From Nitrososphaerota archaeon (GTDB lineage Archaea > Thermoproteota > Nitrososphaeria > Nitrososphaerales > Nitrosopumilaceae), in the NCBI GenBank assembly GCA_022564385.1, contig JADFLN010000006.1, positions 1 through 28,862 of the forward strand: a stretch of 28,862 nt of DNA, given 5' to 3'. Below are positions 22,859 to 28,862 of this stretch, in pieces; the stretch's first letter is position 1; each line of letters begins with the position of its first letter. The notes beneath the pieces were generated by a model. The model was given only the letters and a program-made list of their open reading frames with translations, made no database searches and was not told where the DNA came from. Position numbers and translations under genes: made by a program.

Positions 22859-23278
22859 TCAGTTTTGAGAAATCTTTAAAATTGCATCCCAAATTTGCTT
22901 TGGGACAGGCATAACAGACAATCTTGAAATTCTGACAAGTTCCCAATCTTTGAATTTATTTTCTTTTTTCATTTCATCAAGTGTTACTGGACGTTTCAAT
23001 TCTTTTTTGTACTTTACATCTACAACAATAAAACGTTCATTGTCTTCTTTTGGATTTGGATATGGTTTTGAAATAACTTGCATTATTCCTACAGCTTGTC
23101 TTTCATCACCTGTATGATAAAACAAAACAAGATCGCTAGGTTTCATTTCTCGCATATGCTTTAATGCAAGATTATTATGAACTCCATCCCATACTGTTGT
23201 TTTTTCTTTTTTTAGTTGTTCAAAGTTATAGCCTCTGGGTCCACCAGGTTCTTGTTTTGCCAACCAATAATTTACCAT
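22859..23278 (-). CDS. EVE-domain protein
   Basis: 139 residues from ATG 23278-23276. The frame opens further upstream to a GTG at 23353, but a TATAAAA-like element (CCATAAAACA) about 30 bp before the ATG, and the family start NYWLAKQEP, support the shorter form. EVE domains are PUA-like folds that bind modified bases in DNA or RNA. NYWLAKQEPGG, TTVWDGVHNNLALKHMREMKPSD, VLFYHTGDERQAVGIMQV and the closing DWELVRISRLSVMPVPKQIWD are the standard blocks. The domain forms the whole protein, as in many bacterial and archaeal cases. Its target here is unknown. Confidence 0.9.
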   Translation of the reverse strand: MVNYWLAKQEPGGPRGYNFEQLKKEKTTVWDGVHNNLALKHMREMKPSDLVLFYHTGDERQAVGIMQVISKPYPNPKEDNERFIVVDVKYKKELKRPVTLDEMKKENKFKDWELVRISRLSVMPVPKQIWDAILKISQN

Positions 23279-23329
23279 TTCAGTTCTTTGTATCACTAAC
23301 GGATGTTTTATGGTTTTTGTAAATTGTAA

Positions 23330-23522
23330 ATGTTCCCCGGTTCTGACTCGCACAATCTCATTGGTATTTTAGCCAAAACCTCCTTGGGTTCTGAAACCGG
23401 GGTTGCCCATAATGTGCCATGCCTGGGTGAATTAGAAATCATTGGTATCATTACGATCGACATCATCCCAATCCGTCTGCATGGTTGCTCTTAGGGCATA
23501 CAATGGTCCACCTAGTCAAATA
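23330..23522. other. GC-rich intergenic segment, candidate structured RNA
   Basis: GC is about 46 percent against roughly a third in the surroundings. CCCCGGTT (23335-23342) and AACCGGGG (23395-23402) form an 8-bp inverted repeat enclosing 52 nt. A second possible hairpin pairs ATTGG/CCAAT around 23440-23475. TCATTGGTAT occurs twice (23358 and 23439). Short frames are open on both strands, among them a 54-codon plus-strand frame from ATG 23330 to 23494 (starts MFPGSDSHNLIGI) and a 52-codon minus-strand frame, and neither is clearly a protein. It does not match tRNA, 5S, RNase P or SRP RNA by eye. Strand and ends are unknown. Confidence 0.4.
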
Positions 23523-25148
23523 TTAATCAGGTAGTTTTATTTCAAAGGAAACTATTGGTTCTCTAAGCTTAAAGTTATCTTTAGTTAATTTACTAATTTC
23601 ACCAATAATTCCAATGATTTTCCCATCAATAATGATGTTTGCAACATGTCCTTTTTCAAAAGTTGAATGAGTGATAGTTTTGGTTTCACAAATTTTTCCA
23701 AATATTGATTGAGTAACAGATTGTAAAACAGATTTTATCTCGCTAAAGTTTACATCCTTATGAGAGCTTATTGCACAAAGATGAGTTTCTTCAGTTACAG
23801 AACTTGTTTTATTAAAAATAGTTCCTATCTCAAATAATTGTTGAGGATATGATTCATGAATATTTTTTGCTAGATTATCAATTAATCCAGGAATTAGTGA
23901 ATCTCTAAGAATAGTATGTTCAAGACTTTTAGAATCTAAAACTGAGATAATTTTTGATGAATCTCTTTTGGTATTATCATAAAGAATTCGTTTACTTGTT
24001 AAGCTAGAATTTAGAGCTTCCATATAGCCTAATCCAGTCATTATGGAAGAAATAGATTGTAAACTAATTGAGTTTGGATGTTTTTGACCAAGTGTTTGAG
24101 AGGGGGATAATATAGGTTCAAGATTTTGAATTCCATATCCTAAAGCAACTTCTTCAACCAAATCCATAGGTCCAAAAATATCAAATCTATATGCAGGAAT
24201 TCCACAAATGATATTTTTGCCTTTTGTTGATGCATCTAACCTAGATTTTTTTAATGACAAAATAATCTTTGAAGTGTTAAGATTCAAACCAAGAGTTTGA
24301 TTGATCAAAGAGGGACTAACAGATAATTTTTTTTGTTCAAGTTTTGGCAAAGAGTTTTTTGCTCCAGAAATTTGAACTGATTCCAAAGTGAAACCTGCAC
24401 TTTGTAAAATGGTTGCAACAACTGAAAGCATATCTTCAGCATCTTCTTTATTAATTCCAGTTACCTCAACAAATAGATTTTTTGTTTTTGTTGTCACAGT
24501 AGTTTCTGCTGCATTAATTATTGGTGGAAAAGAAACTGTTTTGTGATTTGCATCTAAAATTAGAGGTACATGAGAAGAATTTCCAAGTATAGAACCATAG
24601 TTTTTTCCCACATCTGTGTTTTTGAGAATTTCAGAAATTGAAAGTTCTTTTTTAGAGTTTAATGGAATGAATTTATGATTTCTATTAGTGGTTGTGTAAA
24701 CTAAAGGAAAAGTGATCTTATCCAAATCATGTATACCTATTGATGATTTTTTTCTCTTTCTTCCTATTCCAAAATGAAGGTCTTCTTGCATTGTCATATA
24801 TTGTTTAATTGTTTCATCATCAATTTTTCCGTTTGTTGCAACAATTCCAGTAACAAAAGGACGAACTTTTGATACTTCAGATTTTACAGATATAGCATAC
24901 CTTCTTGATTTTTTAATATTCAATTTTATTGCACCTGTTTTTATTCCAAGTAATCCTTGTAATCCAAGTGCAATTCCAAAATCAGTTGAGTAATCAGGTC
25001 TGTTTGGACTGTATTCAATTCTGACTAGATCTTTATCTTCAGATTCAATATCTAATCCAAGAAAAGGTAAGACATCAGAAATTTGTTTTTTTGTTACTTT
25101 ACCAACTAATTTTTGAAGACGAATGTATGATAATTCTACTACTGGCAT
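23523..25148 (-). CDS. pheT: Phenylalanyl-tRNA synthetase beta subunit
   Basis: 541 residues, ATG start within the end of pheS (10-bp overlap), with AAGGAGTG at 25156-25163 as ribosome-binding site 7 bases upstream. The length fits the archaeal/eukaryotic beta subunit, which lacks the bacterial tRNA-binding EMAP and B5-anticodon extensions. MPVVELSYIRLQKLVG, IEYSPNRPDYSTDFGIA (B5-like/DNA-binding-like entry), FPPIINAAETTV and YRFDIFGPMDLVEEVALGYG are family marks. The beta chain carries the editing domain (B3/4) and a catalytically inactive class II-like domain, in an alpha2-beta2 enzyme with PheS. It is the distal gene of the pheST operon. Confidence 0.96.
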   Translation of the reverse strand: MPVVELSYIRLQKLVGKVTKKQISDVLPFLGLDIESEDKDLVRIEYSPNRPDYSTDFGIALGLQGLLGIKTGAIKLNIKKSRRYAISVKSEVSKVRPFVTGIVATNGKIDDETIKQYMTMQEDLHFGIGRKRKKSSIGIHDLDKITFPLVYTTTNRNHKFIPLNSKKELSISEILKNTDVGKNYGSILGNSSHVPLILDANHKTVSFPPIINAAETTVTTKTKNLFVEVTGINKEDAEDMLSVVATILQSAGFTLESVQISGAKNSLPKLEQKKLSVSPSLINQTLGLNLNTSKIILSLKKSRLDASTKGKNIICGIPAYRFDIFGPMDLVEEVALGYGIQNLEPILSPSQTLGQKHPNSISLQSISSIMTGLGYMEALNSSLTSKRILYDNTKRDSSKIISVLDSKSLEHTILRDSLIPGLIDNLAKNIHESYPQQLFEIGTIFNKTSSVTEETHLCAISSHKDVNFSEIKSVLQSVTQSIFGKICETKTITHSTFEKGHVANIIIDGKIIGIIGEISKLTKDNFKLREPIVSFEIKLPD

Positions 25149-26527
25149 TTTCTAACACTCCTTAACCAACTCAAATTGTTATTGTAAAATTCTCGTACAT
25201 CATCAAGACCATATTTTAGCATTGCAATTCTTTCAATACCACCTCCCCATGCCAAAACAGGTTTAGTGATACCAAGAGGTTTAGTTACTTCAGGTCTAAA
25301 AATTCCCATTCCAAATAGTTCTACCCATTTTTTTAATCTTTCATTATATACCATAGTTTGAAGTGATGGTTCTGTGTATGGAAAAAATGTTGGCCAAAAT
25401 TTTATTTTTGTAATTCCAATTCGTTTATAGAATTCTCGTTGAATTCCCATTAAATTTCTTAGATTAGCATCTTTTCCTACAACAACCCCTTCAATTTGAT
25501 TAAATTCTACAAGATGTTTGTAACTAACCTTTTCATTTCTAAACACACGACCTAATGAGAAGACTCTTGCTTCATCAGGCTTGTTTTCAGCTAGATGTTT
25601 TATTGTTACACAAGTAGTATGAGTTCTTAGAACCATTTTTCTTGCTTCATTAATATCCCAATGATAATGCCAATTTTTTTTGTGAGATTCAGAAACTTTT
25701 CTAATTTGTTCTGGAGTTGCAATTTTTTTAGCAGAAATACCAGATAGATAAAATGTATCTTGTAGTTCTCTTGCTGGGTGATCTTGTGGAGTAAATAAAG
25801 CATCAAAGTTCCAAAAGCTCGACTGAGTCATATTTCCAATAATTTCGAAAAATCCCAATGTTACAAAAATTTCACGTATTTCATCAATAGTATCTTTTAA
25901 TGGATGAGTTCTTGCAACAAAAACTTGAGGTACTTTTGCTTCTACATCTATTTCTCCAGAAGATTCTGAAAGTTTTATTGATTTTGCAGAATCAGTTAAA
26001 GAAATTTCTTTGGTTTTAATTACATGTTCAATTATAAAATCAGGTCTTTTCAAAAGTTCCAATAAATCATTTTTGTCAATTTTTTCTTGAGGTAATTTAT
26101 TGTTCCCAATTTGTTTAAGAGTTTTTTCACCAGGAAGTTCTGAAGGAAAATTTTTAAGTAAAATTTGATCAGAGGATGTATCAACCCAATTGTTTTTTCT
26201 GGATAATCCTATTGCAGGTCCAAAAATAGGTCCAAGTTCTTTTTGTAAATCAGATAATTTTCTAGGACCGTCATTTAGTAAATTTAATAATCGTCTTTCA
26301 GGTAATCCTTTTTGAAAAGACTCTATACCATTTTTATCTAAACTAATCATACTTGTTTGAGATTCATCAACAATTGCCAGATCTTTCAGTTTAAGCCATT
26401 CAATTCCTCGTCTAATCTGATCTGGTGAAAGTTTTGTATTTTTTTCAAGTATTTCAGGAGTTTGTTTAGGGTTATCTTTTAGAGAAGCAATAATTTTTTT
26501 TTCAATATCATGAAAAACTTGTGACAA
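25139..26527 (-). CDS. pheS: Phenylalanyl-tRNA synthetase alpha subunit
   Basis: 462 residues with a TTG start. It is the catalytic class II chain that charges tRNA-Phe. Residues 1-140 form winged-helix-like repeats (DQIRRGIEWLKLKDLAIV, GPRKLSDLQKEL), typical of archaeal/eukaryotic PheS. Motif 2 is RVFRNEKVSYKHLVEFNQIEG and motif 3 is AWGGGIERIAMLKYGLDDVR near the C-terminus. TQSSFWNFDALFTPQDHPARE is the family's phenylalanine-site region. pheS leads the pheST operon, and its promoter lies in the 50-bp gap shared with the divergent trpS. Confidence 0.97.
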   Translation of the reverse strand: MSQVFHDIEKKIIASLKDNPKQTPEILEKNTKLSPDQIRRGIEWLKLKDLAIVDESQTSMISLDKNGIESFQKGLPERRLLNLLNDGPRKLSDLQKELGPIFGPAIGLSRKNNWVDTSSDQILLKNFPSELPGEKTLKQIGNNKLPQEKIDKNDLLELLKRPDFIIEHVIKTKEISLTDSAKSIKLSESSGEIDVEAKVPQVFVARTHPLKDTIDEIREIFVTLGFFEIIGNMTQSSFWNFDALFTPQDHPARELQDTFYLSGISAKKIATPEQIRKVSESHKKNWHYHWDINEARKMVLRTHTTCVTIKHLAENKPDEARVFSLGRVFRNEKVSYKHLVEFNQIEGVVVGKDANLRNLMGIQREFYKRIGITKIKFWPTFFPYTEPSLQTMVYNERLKKWVELFGMGIFRPEVTKPLGITKPVLAWGGGIERIAMLKYGLDDVREFYNNNLSWLRSVRKCQ

Positions 26528-26548
26528 CAGAGAAAGTTCGAAAAAGAC

Positions 26549-26560
26549 TTTTTAAACCTT
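26549..26560. promoter_or_regulatory. Shared TATA element of pheST and trpS
   Basis: The gap between pheS and trpS is only 50 bp and holds one clear AT element, TTTTTAAACCTT. It is centred about 24 bp before the trpS ATG and about 27 bp before the pheS TTG, the right distance for leaderless transcription in both directions. A second independent TATA box is not visible. Confidence 0.5.
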
Positions 26561-26577
26561 AACCTAAGTCAGATTGA

Positions 26578-27690
26578 ATGTCAGCTGATGACTTTATTGT
26601 AACTCCTTGGCATGTTGAAGGAGACATAGATTATGATAAATTAATCAAGAGATTTGGTACTGAAAAGATTTCTTCAGAATTACAAGAGCGAATCAAGAAA
26701 GTTACAGGTGAAGACCATTTCATGCTTAGAAGAGGTATTTTCTTCTCTCATAGAGAGATGGACAGAATTCTTGATGATTATGAAAAGGGTAACAAATTCT
26801 TCCTATATACTGGGAGAGGTCCTTCTGGTCATACTCATATTGGGCACTTGGTACCGTGGGTTTTTGCAAAATGGTTACAAGAAAAGTTTGATGTTAACAT
26901 GTATTTTCAATTAACAGATGATGAAAAATTTTATTCAAAACCTAACTTAACATTAGAGGAAACTGGAAAATTTGCATATGAGAATGCACTAGACTTTATT
27001 GCGTTAGGTTTCAAACCAGAAAAAACAAAAATTATTATCAACACACGAAATATTCAAACTCTATATCCAATTGCAGCTCAAGTAGCAAAGAAAATTAATT
27101 TTTCAAATACAAAAGCAACATTTGGTTTTACAAATGAAACGAATATTGGTATGATTTTTTACACATCATTACAGTCTGCACCATGTTTTATTGAAGATAA
27201 ACCAGTTTTGATTCCTTTAGGTGTAGACCAAGATCCTCACTTTAGATTAACCAGAGATATTGCACCAAAGATTGGAAAACCAAAACCTGCATTAATTCAC
27301 AACATAATGATGCCAAGCTTAGAAGGACCAGGTGGAAAAATGTCAGCTTCTAATGAAAGTAGGACAATTTTCACAACTGACGCACCAAATATAGTGAAAA
27401 AGAAAATTAACAAATATGCATTTTCAGGAGGACAGCCAGATATTGAACAACATAGAAAACTTGGAGGAAATCCAGACATCGATGTATCATATCAGTATCT
27501 CAGAATATTTTTTGAGCCAGATGACAAAAAATTGAAGTCAGTCTATGAAGATTATAAATCTGGAAAATTACTTACAGGAGAACTAAAAGCAATTTTAATT
27601 GAAAAAATTAACGAATTTCTTGTAGTTCATCAAGAAAAAAGAGAAAAAGCAAAAAACCAAATAGACGAATTTCTTTTTGAGAATAAATGA
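26578..27690 (+). CDS. trpS: Tryptophanyl-tRNA synthetase
   Basis: 370 residues, ATG start. A class I synthetase of the archaeal/eukaryotic type that charges tRNA-Trp. GRGPSGHTHIGHL has the HIGH tetrapeptide at 87-90. GPGGKMSASNES gives the KMSAS loop around residue 257, as in eukaryotic TrpRS. FQLTDDEKFYSK, VLIPLGVDQDPHFRLTRD and AFSGGQPDIEQHRKLGGNPD are family blocks. The N-terminal part (1-70, TPWHVEGDIDYDKLI) is the extension typical of this branch. It is divergent from pheST and overlaps the next gene by 4 bp. Its cognate tRNA-Trp, carrying introns, lies 8 kb away in this window. Confidence 0.97.
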   Translation: MSADDFIVTPWHVEGDIDYDKLIKRFGTEKISSELQERIKKVTGEDHFMLRRGIFFSHREMDRILDDYEKGNKFFLYTGRGPSGHTHIGHLVPWVFAKWLQEKFDVNMYFQLTDDEKFYSKPNLTLEETGKFAYENALDFIALGFKPEKTKIIINTRNIQTLYPIAAQVAKKINFSNTKATFGFTNETNIGMIFYTSLQSAPCFIEDKPVLIPLGVDQDPHFRLTRDIAPKIGKPKPALIHNIMMPSLEGPGGKMSASNESRTIFTTDAPNIVKKKINKYAFSGGQPDIEQHRKLGGNPDIDVSYQYLRIFFEPDDKKLKSVYEDYKSGKLLTGELKAILIEKINEFLVVHQEKREKAKNQIDEFLFENK

Positions 27691-27968
27691 AAATCAACAT
27701 TACATGTAACGATAAATATGAGGCTCAGAAATTTGCCAGTTTAATTTTCATAAAGGGTGGAAAAGAAACATTCTTCACATCTATTCTAAATATTGTTGAA
27801 AATGAACTGGTGATTTCACTTAAGGATAAATCTGCTCACAGTATTGTACTAAAAGATAAAGCAAATGTTGAGAAATTTGCAGATTTTATTCAATCAGTAA
27901 TTGACAAAGAACACAAGCTAGTTTCCACTAATATTCTAGAATGCAATGTAGAAATTGTGAAAGAGTAA
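27687..27968 (+). CDS. Unknown 93-aa protein coupled to trpS
   Basis: 93 residues. Its ATG overlaps the trpS stop (ATGA, 4 bp), so translation is probably coupled. The chain looks alpha/beta: MKINITCNDKYEAQKFASLIF, then strands FTSILNIVENELVISLK and HSIVLKDKANVEKFADFIQSVI, and a final strand ECNVEIVKE. The strand-helix-strand-strand-helix order suggests a small ferredoxin-like fold, but no motif identifies a family. It converges on the 27-aa gene, leaving 2 bp between stops. Confidence 0.65.
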   Translation: MKINITCNDKYEAQKFASLIFIKGGKETFFTSILNIVENELVISLKDKSAHSIVLKDKANVEKFADFIQSVIDKEHKLVSTNILECNVEIVKE

Positions 27969-27970
27969 AA

Positions 27971-28054
27971 TTATACAGTAAACAAAGCATACACTGTTAC
28001 AATTAATACCATAGCAACCAGAGAAATTGTTAATGCCTTTGAGTCGCCATCCAT
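27971..28054 (-). CDS. 27-aa single-helix membrane microprotein
   Basis: ATG 28054-28052 opens 27 codons: MDGDSKALTISLVAMVLIV continuing to TVYALFTV and a stop. A polar acidic N-terminus of six residues is followed by about 20 hydrophobic residues, a classic single-pass small membrane protein. ATTATAATT (28071-28079) lies about 20 bp before the ATG, consistent with leaderless transcription. Clean start, stop and promoter support it, but at this length chance cannot be excluded. Confidence 0.45.
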   Translation of the reverse strand: MDGDSKALTISLVAMVLIVTVYALFTV

Positions 28055-28116
28055 GATTTGATTTCACAATTATTATAATTAAAGTGTTAATAAATTCTCA
28101 AAGATGGTTTTAAAGA

Positions 28117-28862
28117 TCATCTAGGAAAATGTCTGCTCTTTTTCAATTTTAACTGATCTTCTTTTGGTTTTGACATAGGTTGCCTAATTTCGTTACAGTT
28201 TAAGCATAATACCTGAAGTTCTTCTCGAGCAAGGTCTGGTTCTGAAATGTATTTTCCCCATGAGGATGCAGCCCCTCCACGTCTAATACTATCAAAAGAG
28301 TTATCATCAAACATATGACTAATCCCTAAAGCTTTTTCATCCTTAAATCCACAACTAGAACAAGCTTTTCCTCCCAAAATTTCAAATAATTTTTCTTTTA
28401 GAGATGCATAAAATTTTTCTGAACCATTAGAATAGAAGTTCTCCTGTTTTTTCAAAAATTTATCAGTTCTTGGTTTTTTAGATCTAAAATTATCTCTACT
28501 TGAATGTGAACCTCGATCATCTCTGGAATATCTTGAACCTCGATCATCTCTGGAATATCTTGAACCTCGATCATCTCTGGAATATCTATTATTTTCTGAA
28601 TCTTGTGGTTTGTTTTTTCTGAAACAGTCATTGCAATATACTGGTTTATCAGTTCTTGGAACAAACGGAACTTGACATTCTGTACCACAATCAGCACAAG
28701 TTACAGTTGTAGATTCTCCGCGTCTATCATCTCTTGAATATCTTGAACCTCGATCATCTCTGGAATATCTATTATTTTCTGAATCTTGTGGTTTGTTTTT
28801 TCTGAAACAGTCATTGCAATATACTGGTTTATCAGTTCTTGGAACAAACGGAACTTGACATT
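28117..28862 (-). CDS. Repeated CxxC-x17-CxxC zinc-finger protein with HNH-like C-terminus (5' end outside window)
   Basis: The minus strand is open from the window edge to TGA 28119-28117, giving 247 residues of a longer protein; a smaller overlapping frame is a shadow. One full finger, CADCGTECQVPFVP then PVYCNDCF, and the end of a previous one are seen: CxxC, 17 residues, CxxC. This matches the domain known by that spacing in archaea and candidate bacteria. Linkers are Arg/Asp/Ser/Gly repeats (RYSRDDRGS, three times in one linker). The C-terminal 105 residues have CSSCGFKDEKALGISHM and LQVLCLNCNEIRQ, an HNH-like zinc site in which His follows the first Cys pair. RNA or DNA binding is likely; nuclease action is possible, unproven. 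Confidence 0.8.
   Translation of the reverse strand, partial: CQVPFVPRTDKPVYCNDCFRKNKPQDSENNRYSRDDRGSRYSRDDRRGESTTVTCADCGTECQVPFVPRTDKPVYCNDCFRKNKPQDSENNRYSRDDRGSRYSRDDRGSRYSRDDRGSHSSRDNFRSKKPRTDKFLKKQENFYSNGSEKFYASLKEKLFEILGGKACSSCGFKDEKALGISHMFDDNSFDSIRRGGAASSWGKYISEPDLAREELQVLCLNCNEIRQPMSKPKEDQLKLKKSRHFPR
28511..28588 (-). repeat. 27-bp tandem repeat, about three copies
   Basis: CCTCGATCATCTCTGG-AATATCTTGAA begins at 28511, 28538 and 28565 (the last copy is cut short). On the coding strand each unit encodes RYSRDDRGS. Copies are identical where complete, pointing to recent slippage within the linker. Confidence 0.9.
28553..28679 (-). repeat. Long direct repeat, copy A (183-bp period)
   Basis: These 127 bp recur without a difference at 28736-28862, 183 bp further on. 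They encode one zinc-finger module end plus its linker. Identity stops at 28552, where a single base differs from the other copy. Confidence 0.9.
28736..28862 (-). repeat. Long direct repeat, copy B (183-bp period, continues past window)
   Basis: Identical to 28553-28679 up to the window edge, so the repeat may go on beyond. The period of 183 bp is 61 codons, so the reading frame is kept. Confidence 0.9.

Noticed and set aside
23279..23353. GTG-started N-terminal extension of the EVE protein
   Set aside because: A TATA-like element lies inside it and the family begins at the NYWLAKQEP segment, so ATG 23278 is preferred.
23330..23522. 5S rRNA, SRP RNA or RNase P RNA
   Set aside because: None of the expected conserved cores (for example GGAAAGTCC of RNase P or the GGAAG loop of SRP) is present on either strand.
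28511..28588. Possible CRISPR-like array
   Set aside because: The repeats are directly adjacent with no spacers and lie in a coding frame as a protein repeat.
28452..28697. Minus-strand frame of 81 codons with DIPEMIEV repeats
   Set aside because: It is the shifted reading of the tandem repeat; the frame encoding the zinc finger and RYSRDDRGS linkers runs through and continues into the HNH-like end.

Overview
The window looks like a chromosomal segment of an AT-rich ammonia-oxidizing archaeon (Thaumarchaeota/Nitrososphaerota, probably the Nitrosopumilus/Nitrosarchaeum group). The grounds are archaeal-type PheRS, TrpRS and ValRS, archaeal uS11, RtcB, a tRNA interrupted by bulge-helix-bulge introns, many leaderless genes with a TATA element about 25 bp before the start codon, frequent TTG starts and small winged-helix proteins. 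The genus is inferred from general resemblance; no search was run.

Region 1 (1-4740) is accessory in character. It holds the 5' end of an unknown minus-strand gene, a divergent winged-helix protein, an AIPR-type abortive-infection protein with an Mrr-like nuclease motif, a small zinc protein, a Cys/His-cluster protein, a one-domain winged helix, two small membrane proteins and a possible gene remnant. It stops at the 3' end of tRNA-Thr(CGT), a typical integration point. Region 2 (4867-10202) is housekeeping: a phosphohexomutase (glmM-like) overlapping thiL, rps11, and a minus-strand trio of rtcB, a PDCD5-like protein and an unknown protein with overlapping stops and starts. Region 3 (10291-18740) has two microproteins, purB, a stand-alone asparagine-synthetase-type domain, pterin carbinolamine dehydratase, a PTPS-family protein with a nuclease-like N-terminal domain, valS, and the PLP synthase pair pdxS-pdxT behind a membrane protein gene.

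Region 4 (18762-23522) starts with tRNA-Trp(CCA), which I resolve as carrying two introns (28/29 and 37/38). It is followed by a mitochondrial-type aconitase, an unknown 210-aa protein, an HExxH putative metalloprotein, a lone Lrp/AsnC effector domain, an EVE-domain protein and a GC-rich structured intergenic segment of unknown nature. Region 5 (23523-28862) holds pheS-pheT divergent from trpS across a 50-bp shared promoter, an unknown gene coupled to trpS, a 27-residue membrane microprotein, and the 3' part of a gene with near-identical repeats of a CxxC-x17-CxxC zinc finger joined to an HNH-like C-terminus.

The most unusual items are the doubly interrupted tRNA-Trp with C/D-box-like motifs in its second intron, the 183-bp-period zinc-finger repeat with an HNH-like tail, the PTPS/nuclease-like fusion beside a pterin dehydratase, and the GC-rich segment at 23330-23522. 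No rRNA and no CRISPR array were seen, and no gene-free stretch exceeds 300 bp.
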